From Mycobacterium numidiamassiliense (GTDB taxonomy: Bacteria; Actinomycetota; Actinomycetes; Mycobacteriales; Mycobacteriaceae): a stretch of DNA of 64,000 nt. Below, piece after piece: positions 25,466 to 32,943 of the stretch (position 1 is its first letter; the number at the start of each line of letters is the position of its first letter). The stretch lies in assembly GCF_900157365.1 (NCBI RefSeq), contig NZ_FUEZ01000004.1, positions 4,387,010 through 4,451,009 of the forward strand, written 5' to 3'. The notes beneath the pieces were generated by a model. That model saw nothing but the letters and a program-made list of their open reading frames with translations, searched no databases and had not been told where the DNA came from. The translations under genes were made by a program, and so were the position numbers.

Positions 25466-26566
25466 CTATTCGCCAGCCAATCTGTAGAACGGACGCTGCT
25501 CTGTGCTGTCGTTGACCAAGAGACCGGCTTCTAGCAGTTCATTTACCGAGCGGTGGAACGTCGCAGGCGCCATGTCCGCGACGGCGCGCAGTTGCGCTTT
25601 CGTTCCTCCGGTTTTGGAAAAGTGCGAACGGAACACGGACAACAGCTTGTCCGCCGATGGGGTTTGTCCGCGGTCTCGGTGGACAGAAATAGCAGCGCTA
25701 GCGGTGCCGGTGATCGGGTCGAGTTTCAGGCTGTGGCGGTCGAATTCGGGTCCGTCTTTGCGCTTCTCTCTGTCTAGCGTGATCACGCCGCCGTCACGAG
25801 ATGTGAAGTACACGGTGTCCGCGGCGGCCTCGAACGCCGACGACCCGCGCAGCGTCTTGCCGTCTTTGCCGGCGTGATGGACACCGAGGACCACGCCGCG
25901 CTGACCCGGTGTCATGTGCAGCAGCCGCGTCATCGCATCCACGACCCGACCGCAGTCCTTCGCCGAGTTCTCGTCCGCGCCCACCATGCACCTGGCAACG
26001 GTGTCCAAGACGACGACGTCGTAGCCGCCCCAGTCGATCAGCGCGCAGAGTTGATCGACCTCGTGGCGGTTGGTGAGGTTGATCGGTTCGGGCAGCAGAT
26101 GCAGCCACTCGTCGCTGATCTCCCGCTGCCAGGCGGTCTCCCAGGCGTCGGTGCGCCCCTTGAAGCCGAACGCTCCCTCGGCCACCACATAGAGGACGCG
26201 GCGTTGCACGGTGTCGCGGTTCTGCCAGCGCCGGCCGGTGGCTACCGACGCCGCCCAGTCCAACGCGATGAACGTCTTTGCGGTACCCCAGCTGCCGTAC
26301 AACAAAGCGGTGGTGCCCTGATCCAGAACATTGTCGATGAGAGGTTCTGGATCGGGCAGGTTGCGCAGCGCTGATCGTGTCAGGATGCGGTCGGCAAGAA
26401 CCGGCGTGACTCGCAGGTTTTTGTCGTAGGCAGCCCCGGTGTACGGCGGCTCGACGAGGCCGGGGTTGTCAGGATGCTGCCCGTTACGCTGTGCCTTCTC
26501 GGGGCGCTCGTCTTCGGCGACCCATTCTCGGTACTCCGCGGTCCGGTCGGCGTCGTCGTCGCTCAT
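25466..26566 (-). CDS. RepA-like AAA ATPase (AAA_25)
   Basis: This 366-aa protein has Walker A GSWGTAKT at residues 91-98, Walker B YDVVVLDT near 188, and RGVVLGVHHAGKDGKTLRGS, the sensor region typical of RepA/AAA_25 hexameric helicase-type ATPases. The C-terminal winged-helix-like segment (TKAQLRAVADMAPATFHRSV) may bind DNA. Such proteins drive replication of plasmids, ICEs and phage satellites. It ends a coupled three-gene operon (27152 to 25466), each step an ATGA overlap, so the element may replicate after excision. Confidence 0.82.
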   Translation of the reverse strand: MSDDDADRTAEYREWVAEDERPEKAQRNGQHPDNPGLVEPPYTGAAYDKNLRVTPVLADRILTRSALRNLPDPEPLIDNVLDQGTTALLYGSWGTAKTFIALDWAASVATGRRWQNRDTVQRRVLYVVAEGAFGFKGRTDAWETAWQREISDEWLHLLPEPINLTNRHEVDQLCALIDWGGYDVVVLDTVARCMVGADENSAKDCGRVVDAMTRLLHMTPGQRGVVLGVHHAGKDGKTLRGSSAFEAAADTVYFTSRDGGVITLDREKRKDGPEFDRHSLKLDPITGTASAAISVHRDRGQTPSADKLLSVFRSHFSKTGGTKAQLRAVADMAPATFHRSVNELLEAGLLVNDSTEQRPFYRLAGE

Positions 26567-26922
26567 GTCCCGACTCCTTGTAGCCGGGCCAACTCCGTGG
26601 CGAGGGCGCGGTCACCGCGCCGCCACAACGCCCTAGAAACCGCCAGCGGCACCAGCGGCGCCACACCCGCGGCGTGAAGATGCAAGGCCGCGGCAACCCA
26701 CGCATTGAGGTGCCGCTCAACCAACGCCGCGGTACACCGTTGTGTCCGTTCAGCTTTCGCCGCGGCGCGATGACCCATCCGTAACTGGGCCAGCAGGTCA
26801 TCGCGTGGTGACACATACTCGGCGGATATTCGGAAACCGGTGGGTGCGGTAACATCGGTGATGAGATCCTCGCCAGGAAATTCACCGAAATTGCCGTCGC
26901 CACCGTGCGGCGGCAATTTCAT
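26563..26922 (-). CDS. Hypothetical protein between the HTH protein and RepA
   Basis: This 119-aa protein is coupled at both ends by ATGA overlaps to the HTH gene upstream and the ATPase downstream. The C-terminal two thirds are helical and basic (LLAQLRMGHRAAAKAERTQR and VERHLNAWVAAALHLHAAGV). A role in replication initiation or loading is suggested only by its place in the operon. Confidence 0.6.
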   Translation of the reverse strand: MKLPPHGGDGNFGEFPGEDLITDVTAPTGFRISAEYVSPRDDLLAQLRMGHRAAAKAERTQRCTAALVERHLNAWVAAALHLHAAGVAPLVPLAVSRALWRRGDRALATELARLQGVGT

Positions 26923-27152
26923 TTGCGAGACGCCTCCAACGCGGCATCAACCTCAGCGAGATCGATACGCACAAGCCGGCCTAGACGGTATGAAGGCAAT
27001 CTCCCGTCCGCAATCATGTTTTTGACGGTGCGTGCGGCTACACCCAGATACTCGGCCACGCCGTTGGTGGACGCCCAGCGGCGCCCCACCGGAGTCGGCG
27101 TGTCGAGGTGTCGGCGGGCATACCGATTCGATGGAATAATGTCAACAGGCAC
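26919..27152 (-). CDS. Excisionase-type helix-turn-helix protein
   Basis: A GTG at 27152 preceded by GGAGGG at ideal spacing starts a 77-aa protein with an HTH_17 domain: GVAEYLGVAARTVKNMIADG followed by the wing RLPSYRLGRLVRIDLAEVDA. It heads the replication-like operon and could regulate it or act as the integrase's directionality factor. A second protein of this type is at 2229, next to the left junction. Confidence 0.75.
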   Translation of the reverse strand: MPVDIIPSNRYARRHLDTPTPVGRRWASTNGVAEYLGVAARTVKNMIADGRLPSYRLGRLVRIDLAEVDAALEASRK

Positions 27153-27380
27153 GAAAAACCCTCCACGAAGCAGTTTTTCGGCTGGCCCACTGTCACCGTA
27201 CTTCGCTGAGGGGCGGGACCGCGACTTCGTGGTCGCTGAGTTGGTAGTGGTAGATCTTTAGACCTGCCGTGGAGCATGGCGGGTCTACCCTCTTGGCTTA
27301 TCGGTGAATTTACAAGCAACTAGGGGTAAATGCGGGTAACTGCTGCGGCGCGTCGGAGTTGAGACGCGAACGGGCACAAA

Positions 27381-27400
27381 GAAGTACGCGCCTGTACTTC
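27381..27400. promoter_or_regulatory. Candidate operator palindrome in a divergent promoter region
   Basis: GAAGTAC and GTACTTC form a perfect 7-bp inverted repeat with a 6-bp spacer. It lies in the 450-bp gene-free interval (27153-27602) between the minus-strand HTH-RepA operon and the plus-strand peptidase gene. The symmetry and position fit a repressor site; no regulator is assigned. I see nothing else definite in this interval. Confidence 0.3.
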
Positions 27401-27602
27401 GGGCTAGGGGCGGTTTCTTCTTGGCCAAGCTCGGCCGAACCGGTCTGATAAGCCCCAACCCGCGCACGTGACCCGAGCAGTCCTCGGCCCTCGAATCGCG
27501 TCAACCCATTCGACAAAGTCACGAGCCTATCGGTCGCCTGGCCCAACCTCCACAGACGGCCTTCAGGTCAATCCGCTTATCGCCTATACGATTGACAGCG
27601 TG

Positions 27603-28190
27603 ATGCCGACCCGAGATGAAGAGGCCGCCGAAGCGCGGCGCATCACGGCGTACCACGAAGCCGGCCATGCTCGGGCAGCGGTGAGGCGCGGCGGGACTGT
27701 TCACCAGATAGACATCACCACCGACGACCTGAACGGAATCTACGACGGCAACACCCACGCTGACATTGACGATGTCCACTTGGGCTTCCACGCGTACTCA
27801 GGGCCTTGGGTTTCAGCGCGTTACCTCCATGCTCCGGAAGAATCCGTCGATATCGACCGCGTGATGCCCTTCGTGCGCTACAGCCAGGCTGATTGGCCGA
27901 TGTTGCAGAAGGCATTAGGTCGCACCGATGTTACCGAAGACGTGGCCTTCGACGCATACACGCGACACCAATTCGACCGCGACCCGGAACCTGGTGAAGT
28001 TCGGCCAGACGCCGAAACGGCGAACTCGTGGCATCAGGAATATGAAGACGAATGGTCCCAGATCGAAGACCTTGCCGAAAGATTGTTGGCGGGGCAAATG
28101 GAGATCCAGGTCGGCGACAGTGTCTTGGTCCGTGTCGGGGAATCAGATTGCTGGCGAAGGCCGGACTACGCACCGCCGCCTGACGATTAA
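27603..28190 (+). CDS. HExxH zinc-peptidase-like protein
   Basis: The ATG at 27603 is preferred because the protein-like sequence begins there; the frame is open from 27468. The 195-aa product has ARRITAYHEAGHARAAV near residue 15, an HExxH zinc motif in the context seen in M41/FtsH-type peptidase domains without the ATPase. An acidic, Tyr-rich middle and an acidic C-terminus with EDLAERLLAGQMEIQVGDSV follow. Stand-alone domains of this type occur in mobile elements; the substrate is unknown. Confidence 0.6.
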   Translation: MPTRDEEAAEARRITAYHEAGHARAAVRRGGTVHQIDITTDDLNGIYDGNTHADIDDVHLGFHAYSGPWVSARYLHAPEESVDIDRVMPFVRYSQADWPMLQKALGRTDVTEDVAFDAYTRHQFDRDPEPGEVRPDAETANSWHQEYEDEWSQIEDLAERLLAGQMEIQVGDSVLVRVGESDCWRRPDYAPPPDD

Positions 28191-28364
28191 ACCGTGAGTG
28201 CCGGGTGCTCGAATCCCGTTGCCTGCCAACCACCCACTCGACTTCCACGTTTTCCATACGAGAGTGCTGCGTACTCCCGTCTTACCCACGTCGAAATTAA
28301 ATGCGGCCCTTACACTTTCACACTCTGCTGACGTGTTGAGCTTGAAATGCTGACTCCCGCAGCG

Positions 28365-29276
28365 TCAGACAGATCTGGTCTCACTATGCATGACCATCTG
28401 GGTTATGCCCTCGTCGCTCTCGGCGAGTACAACATGCAGCACTCGGTCGCTGAACACAGCCTTGCCCGATGAGTAGTTGGTGCCGTCGTAGTTGCCGTGC
28501 GTCAGTGGAGTTTCCGCGACGTCGAGCGTCATGGACCCGGTAATGATCATCTTGACGACCGGGACAATTGTTGTGCCTTCGTACAGCAGGCACACTGGCT
28601 GACCCTCATGCAACGGGACATCCAAGCCGAACTCGAAGGACATTTCTCCCGGCGCGGCATCTCCGATCGCTTTACGGAAGTCAGGATTATTCATGCCGAA
28701 GTTCGGCATCGTCCGTTTGATCAGCTCGTTCGCATCGAACAGCATCGATCCGTCAGGCGAATAGATGCTCAAAGTCCCCGTTGCATCAAAGGCTTCGACA
28801 AACTCGACTACGCCGTCTGGCCGCTGGACCCACAACCGCATCCCCTGCGGCGTCGCGTTCGTCACTTTGAGCCAGCCGAGATTGAGGGCGCCAACTACAC
28901 CGCCAATCAACTCGGGCGTCACCTGGCCGGGTGTGATCGCCCTGATGTGGTAGAACTCCGCGACCTTCAGAGCGTTCGCTGTGAAGCCGCTCTGCGAAAC
29001 GAGCACCAGGGCATCCGTTGGAAGGTGGCCGTGTTTGCCGTACATGGCCTCAACCCACTCGACCGATTGCGACTTCTTCCACGCGCGGCACTCAATCCCG
29101 ACGACCACCTTCTGGCCCGTGGCATCGCTCTCAAGGCAGATATCAACCTCACGCAGGTCGCCGGTGATGTCGTCGGCGAGCATCGCCGAGGGGGTCACGA
29201 CCACGCTCCGATGCTTTCGCAAAAGGGTGGTGATTAGGGTGACCATCGTCTGGAAATCATTGGTCCGCTGCGGCAT
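28365..29276 (-). CDS. Mrr-like restriction endonuclease-fold protein
   Basis: GGAGG about ten bases before the ATG at 29276 decides this start over one at 29342. The N-terminal domain reads TLLRKHRSVVVTPSAMLADD, then REVDICLES and VVVGIECRAWKK, then LVLVSQSGFTANAL. This order is that of Mrr-type nuclease folds (acidic strand, E-x-K-like strand, Gly-Phe-T helix), with ECR in place of the usual ExK. The remaining 200 residues are unfamiliar. It may be a Type IV-like defence nuclease; whether it is active with the altered motif is open. Confidence 0.55.
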   Translation of the reverse strand: MPQRTNDFQTMVTLITTLLRKHRSVVVTPSAMLADDITGDLREVDICLESDATGQKVVVGIECRAWKKSQSVEWVEAMYGKHGHLPTDALVLVSQSGFTANALKVAEFYHIRAITPGQVTPELIGGVVGALNLGWLKVTNATPQGMRLWVQRPDGVVEFVEAFDATGTLSIYSPDGSMLFDANELIKRTMPNFGMNNPDFRKAIGDAAPGEMSFEFGLDVPLHEGQPVCLLYEGTTIVPVVKMIITGSMTLDVAETPLTHGNYDGTNYSSGKAVFSDRVLHVVLAESDEGITQMVMHSETRSV

Positions 29277-29798
29277 CTCCGGAAAACCTCCATTCTTTCC
29301 GCAATGACCCGGCGGGTATGAAGCATAGTTGGCTAACTTCATGCGAGGCTGAGGCTTTGCCGAAATAGATTGCCGTTACTGGGATTCCGCCGCAGGGCCG
29401 CTGACGACGTTGAACGGAGAACCTACGCGAGCCTTTAAGGCGGTAACGACTTCGCCGTTCGCCACCCCACCCCTGAACCGCTCAGCCGAGTTTCATTGCC
29501 CGTGTGTAGGAAAAGACGCCCGGCGCGCAGCCTGTGGCCGGCTAGGAGGCCGTTGAGGTCGTCGGGCTGGTCCGAGCGACCGAGCGTAACCAGCGCATCG
29601 CCGTAGTCGCGGAACCGACAACCTAGCCCATGAAGCGAGCTGACGTTGTGAACAACTTTTTGGCCGTACCGGAAGACTGGCAGGAATTGCAGTAACTTGC
29701 ATCAGAGTTCGTCGCCGAGCAGGCGCGGCTCGGTCGCGGACCTCCTAGAGCGAAGTCAACGAGACGACTGAGCGGCGCTCCCGGCTGCGAAAATTTGA

Positions 29799-29978
29799 CT
29801 TGGACCTGGCCAACGAACGGGCGGCCTGCTCGGGGAGATCTCCCGAGACAACTTCGCCGAGCAGGGGGTGATGCTCTCCGCGATCGTCATCTATCTCAAA
29901 GAAAACGACGCCGGGGGCGGGTTCTACGACCTCGCCAATAGACTTCTCAACGAAGACAACGAAGCCCCCGTGGAGTAA
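29799..29978 (+). pseudogene. C-terminal remnant of a small conserved mycobacterial protein
   Basis: After an in-frame stop the frame reads GLLGEISRDNFAEQGVMLSA, IVIYLKENDAGGGFYDLANR and ends at 29978. This pattern (ISRDN...MLSA-V-YL-EN--G-GFY-LA) recurs in small actinobacterial proteins of unknown function. Its N-terminus is missing. The upstream interval 29277-29798 has no supported gene. Confidence 0.4.
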
Positions 29979-30016
29979 CGGGTTCCCGCTGTGGGCGTCA
30001 AGAGCGGCCAAGACGA

Positions 30017-30250
30017 CTAGTGGCGGTTGATGCGGCGCTTGCGGGACCAGGTCCGGTAGGCGATGTAGCCCATAAGTGCGGTGAGGCCTCCTGTACTAAT
30101 CAGGCCCAGCATCGTGCCGTGGGTGCACGCATTCAGCACGAACAGTGCCAGGAACAGCACGGCCATCACCGTGAAGAACACAGGGCCGTACAGGGAGCTG
30201 GTCTTCACGGGCGCATCCTCATCCAATTGTCGGTCTCTTAAGGCAGGCAC
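30017..30250 (-). CDS. Two-helix membrane protein at the end of the type VII operon
   Basis: A GTG at 30250 overlaps the end of the WXG-like gene (stop at 30238), giving 77 aa with two membrane helices (VFFTVMAVLFLALFVLNACT and MLGLISTGGLTALMGYIAYR) and a basic end (RKRRINRH). It is the third gene of the EspC-like/WXG-like operon and may anchor or assist secretion of its partners. Confidence 0.6.
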   Translation of the reverse strand: MPALRDRQLDEDAPVKTSSLYGPVFFTVMAVLFLALFVLNACTHGTMLGLISTGGLTALMGYIAYRTWSRKRRINRH

Positions 30251-31427
30251 TTTTCAGCGGCGTCCATGCCGTCAGCGACAGCCGCCGTCCCCAGAGCAAT
30301 TTGACCGATCGCGGCGGGAACCCCGACGCCGGTCGCACCTTCTGGCGCCGCCGTCAGGATCGCAAGCGTGCCGCCCACCGGCTCCAGGAGCGCTTTCGTC
30401 GCGTCGTAAATGCTGCACGGGGGTTTGACAGCTCCCCCAGCGCTGCCCGGACCGGCCGCAACAGCGGTTGGTGGCGCCGCCGGCTTCACGCCAGGAATAT
30501 TAGGTGGCGCCGGAGCCGGTGGCAGGTTTTGAGGCGTCAGTAGTCCGCCGGTCGGATCGGTGGGACGCGGCGCCGGAGGCGGCCCTGGTGGCACCGACGC
30601 AGCAACTTGCGGGGGCACCGGGAATGGCCCGATCTGCGCGGGGGGTTGTTCGGCGCCGCGTCCCACCGATCCGACCGGCGGACTACTGACCATACGAGAT
30701 CTAGTACGGTCTCGTGGGCTCGGAGATGTGTATAAGAGCCGGGTTGTTCGGCGCCGGGGGTGGGGTTCGCGGGGTCAGGCGGTCCGGTCAGGTTGTCAAC
30801 CAGCCGAATGTTGGGCTTGCCGTTGGCCGGCGAAGTCGTAACCGGGTTTTCGTATCGTGGCCCGTTCACGGCGCCGCCGCCCGGATTGGTTGCTGCAGCA
30901 CCGCTTTTGGGTGCGCCCGCGAAGTTCATGGCGCCGACACTTCCTGCGGCCGTCGTGAGTTGACCTGAGGTCTCGGTTTCGACGCCGAGTAGCTGTGCTG
31001 CACGCTGGTTGATGTTCGCGGCGAACGTTTGGGCTTGGGCTTGCCGCGCCGCTTGCTCCGCCGCTGACCCGCTGCTGCGGGTGTCGGTGACCGATAGATC
31101 CTCACCGACCTGAAACCCGGCGTTTTGGGCATCCTCGACGGCGTACAAAGCTTGTCGCTGCGCGGCGCTGATGTTGCTGGCCCCGGTGCGCGCGACCTGC
31201 GCAGCGTTGCGGAGTTGGTCGGCTTGGGTGGTCACACTCGTCAGGTCCGCGCCAGTTCGGGCACGTAGCGCGTCACCGCCTTGGCCGTCCCACCCCATCG
31301 TCTGCGACTGAATGCGGACTTGGGCGAAGGTGTCTTCCCACTTGTTGGCGGTCGTCGTCCAGTAGGTTGCGGCGTTGATCAAATGGTCGGTGTCCCACGA
31401 TTCGAGTTGCGACAGTGTTGGTGCCAT
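30238..31427 (-). CDS. WXG100-like type VII secretion substrate with proline-rich tail, split by an artefact
   Basis: The ATG at 31427 follows the EspC-like gene by two bases. The N-terminal half (about 170 aa) is helical with a WDG turn (IQSQTMGWDGQGGDALRART) and AQADQLRNAAQ-type helices, as in WXG100/ESX substrates. Then come LTTAAGSVGAMNF and a long Pro/Ala tail. The frame is broken by the 98-bp adapter-bearing segment at 30643-30756. Removing 98 bp joins PTPGAEQP to PAQIGPFPVPP and gives 363 aa ending DGMDAAEKCLP. The break is therefore an assembly error and the gene is probably intact. Confidence 0.75.
30536..30690. repeat. 39-bp perfect inverted repeat, probably artefactual
   Basis: The 39 bases at 30536-30574 are repeated as an exact reverse complement at 30652-30690. 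The second arm directly abuts the sequencing adapter. A perfect long inverted repeat inside a coding tail, ending in an adapter, indicates a chimeric or fold-back read rather than a natural hairpin. Confidence 0.85.
30691..30738 (+). other. Illumina Nextera i7 adapter sequence in the assembly
   Basis: CATACGAGAT (30691-30700), index CTAGTACG (30701-30708), GTCTCGTGGGCTCGG (30709-30723) and AGATGTGTATAAGAG (30724-30738) reproduce the Nextera i7 primer and transposon-end sequence from memory. The index corresponds to N702 (reverse complement CGTACTAG). The 16-mer GGGTTGTTCGGCGCCG occurs at both 30643-30658 and 30741-30756, marking a 98-bp false insertion. Confidence 0.95.
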
Positions 31428-31429
31428 CG

Positions 31430-31726
31430 TCACACCATCACTACTGGCGGTGGCGCGACGGCGCCGAGTTGGCTTTGCCCGGCGGCGTCTTGGTTCGCGT
31501 AGCCAGCCGCAGCCGACACAACGCTGGCCGCCGTGTCTTGGATACGCGCCGTACATGCTGCTGCGCCAGCCCCGACTGCCGCATCAATCGCACTGATCGC
31601 CGCCGTCGTCGGTTGATACGGCTGCCCCGGCGACGGCGGCGCGCTCGTCAGCCCCGAACTCAACCGCTGCCACTGAACCGCGGCCTGCTGCAACTGATCA
31701 GACGGCACCTTCAGATTCGTCCCCAT
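31430..31726 (-). CDS. EspC-like (DUF2580) type VII secretion-associated protein
   Basis: This 98-aa protein begins MGTNLKVPSDQLQQAAVQWQ and has the two-helix layout of EspC-family ESX substrates, with a Ser/Pro loop and AAISAIDAAVGAGAAACTAR in the second helix and a YANQDAAGQ end. It is the first gene of a three-gene operon with a WXG-like partner two bases downstream. Carriage of an ESX substrate pair by an integrated element is notable; the element has no ESX core genes, so export would depend on a host system. Confidence 0.72.
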   Translation of the reverse strand: MGTNLKVPSDQLQQAAVQWQRLSSGLTSAPPSPGQPYQPTTAAISAIDAAVGAGAAACTARIQDTAASVVSAAAGYANQDAAGQSQLGAVAPPPVVMV

Positions 31727-31732
31727 AAATCG

Positions 31733-31738
31733 AGTCTA
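31733..31738 (-). promoter_or_regulatory. Candidate -10 for a leaderless EspC-like transcript
   Basis: On the minus strand TAGACT (TANNNT consensus) lies six bases before the ATG at 31726, and no Shine-Dalgarno precedes that ATG. This spacing fits leaderless transcription, common in mycobacteria. It is inferred from sequence only. Confidence 0.3.
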
Positions 31739-31903
31739 TGACGACCTCACACCAGCGGGTAGTCACCGGCGCCACCGCTAGACGGCGCCTGCCGACCGTT
31801 CACCGGCGCCGGATGAACCACGCACGCGGGCAGCGTCGAAAATTCTCATCATCCTCTTATGCATTCCGTACTGTATTTTCGCCGCCCAGTCGGCCTAACG
31901 GGT

Positions 31904-31921
31904 GAGGGCAACGACGCCCTC
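31904..31921 (+). promoter_or_regulatory. Leader hairpin before the 31947 gene
   Basis: GAGGGC and GCCCTC form a perfect 6-bp stem with loop AACGAC, 25 bp before the GTG start at 31947 and 10 bp before its strong Shine-Dalgarno. It could affect translation or transcript stability. Confidence 0.25.
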
Positions 31922-31946
31922 AAGTACCCGAAGGGAGGTGAACAAA

Positions 31947-32090
31947 GTGACAGCACTTAACCCCGCCGACTGCAAATGGATGTATTCCCATACACACCGT
32001 GAATGGGATCTGAATGGCACCGTGGTCGCAAACGTCAAGATCTACGTCTGCGTGACGGACGGGCACCTTGGGCACTGGGTCGCCCGGTAG
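31947..32090 (+). CDS. Small hypothetical protein, 47 aa, with strong ribosome-binding site
   Basis: AAGGGAGGTGAACAAA is a near-perfect Shine-Dalgarno for the GTG at 31947, strongly supporting translation of this 47-aa protein (VTALNPADCKWMYSHTHREW at its start, ending GHLGHWVAR). It is rich in Trp, Tyr and His with two cysteines. A hairpin terminator follows about 60 bp after its stop. No family was recognised. Confidence 0.55.
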   Translation: MTALNPADCKWMYSHTHREWDLNGTVVANVKIYVCVTDGHLGHWVAR

Positions 32091-32152
32091 CCACACAGGG
32101 TGAATTGCGCCGTCCGCCGGACGGTGCCACCCTGATTTCCTCTCCAAAAATC

Positions 32153-32190
32153 GTCAGCCCCGCCGCACTGGTCTCCGCGGCGGGGCTGAC
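32153..32190. terminator. Hairpin terminator
   Basis: GTCAGCCCCGCCGC (32153-32166) and GCGGCGGGGCTGAC (32177-32190) form a perfect 14-bp stem with a 10-base loop. On the minus strand it is followed at once by GATTTTT, so it fits an intrinsic terminator in that direction. On the plus strand it lies after the 31947-32090 gene. Confidence 0.75.
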
Positions 32191-32215
32191 GTCTATCTCC
32201 GGCACACTGGATTCC

Positions 32216-32449
32216 GTGACTCCCGCGGTCGGCACCCTGGTGCTCAACACCGATAACCAGTGGATGGCGCTCCCGCCCGAACGGTGCCCCCACGGACACC
32301 AGCTCGGCCCGCACCGTGTTCTGGTCGGTCACCAGCCTTGCCGCTGCGGCCGGCACGGGCACATGACCTGGGCCTGCCGTGAATGCGACGCCACGATTTA
32401 CGGCCCACCACTCGACCAGACCTGCCGAGTACTGAACAGGGCGGGCTAA
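32216..32449 (+). CDS. Cys/His-rich zinc-binding-like protein, 77 aa
   Basis: A GTG at 32216 starts a protein with RCPHGHQLGPHRVLVGHQPC, CRCGRHGHMTWACRECDATI and a final QTCRVLNRAG. The six or more Cys/His residues suggest one or two zinc sites. Proteins with this pattern are frequent in mycobacterial mobile regions, but I know no function. Start choice is not firm; no strong Shine-Dalgarno is seen. Confidence 0.6.
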   Translation: MTPAVGTLVLNTDNQWMALPPERCPHGHQLGPHRVLVGHQPCRCGRHGHMTWACRECDATIYGPPLDQTCRVLNRAG

Positions 32450-32480
32450 ATTGTCATCGTTCGCGCTTTAGGCTTGACGA

Positions 32481-32930
32481 ATGGTCAAGCCGGGCTGGTA
32501 CCCCGATCCCAATGGTGACAAGTTCAGCGAGTCTTACTGGGATGGCGCACGGTGGACGGTCACTCGCCCATCTCCGCAGCAGCAAACTGTGCACCCAGGC
32601 ACACTGGCAGCGGGCTGGTATCCAAACAGTCAAGTTCCCGGCTCGTTGCATTACTGGGATGGCCAGCGGTGGACGGCCCACCACGCCGTCCCGAACGCGC
32701 CTCTGAGGCCGCAATTCCAGGCGCAAGGAACCAACCTTAAGCCCTGGCTCTTCGCGATACTGGCGGTGCTCGTCGTCATCGCGATACTGCTAATGAGCAC
32801 TAAGCCGTGGGAGAGCGAAGGATATAAGCGTTGCGTGGCCGAGCAGAAGGCCCAGGCAGGCGGAAGCTCGCAAGTGAACTCTACGCTCGGGGGTGGTATC
32901 GAAGAATACTGTCACCGCAATTACGACTAG
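32481..32930 (+). CDS. Membrane protein with two DUF2510 motifs
   Basis: This 149-aa protein has two DUF2510 units, KPGWYPDPNG with SYWDGARWT and AGWYPNSQVPGSLHYWDGQR. One membrane helix follows (WLFAILAVLVVIAILLMS, about 93-110), then a short external tail with two cysteines (YKRCVAEQ and EEYCHRNYD). It parallels the DUF2510 protein at 5578. DUF2510 is thought to face the cytoplasm; role unknown. Confidence 0.75.
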   Translation: MVKPGWYPDPNGDKFSESYWDGARWTVTRPSPQQQTVHPGTLAAGWYPNSQVPGSLHYWDGQRWTAHHAVPNAPLRPQFQAQGTNLKPWLFAILAVLVVIAILLMSTKPWESEGYKRCVAEQKAQAGGSSQVNSTLGGGIEEYCHRNYD

Positions 32931-32943
32931 AGCCACGCGCCGG

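Noticed and set aside
28193..28240. tRNA-like 3' end (CGGGTGCTCGAATCCCG then TTGCCTGCC)
   Set aside because: The loop is too long for a T-arm, no matching 5' acceptor strand or anticodon arm is found upstream, and integration is in dprA. It may be chance or an old att remnant.
29745..30011. Minus-strand 88-aa frame
   Set aside because: It is antisense to the recognisable ISRDN-type remnant and has no start signal or domain.
30560..30968. Plus-strand frames reading GSEMCIRAG and similar
   Set aside because: They translate the Nextera adapter and are not biological.
31947..32090. Toxin gene by virtue of its strong ribosome-binding site
   Set aside because: The product is short, polar and Cys/His-rich with no toxin pattern; kept as hypothetical only.
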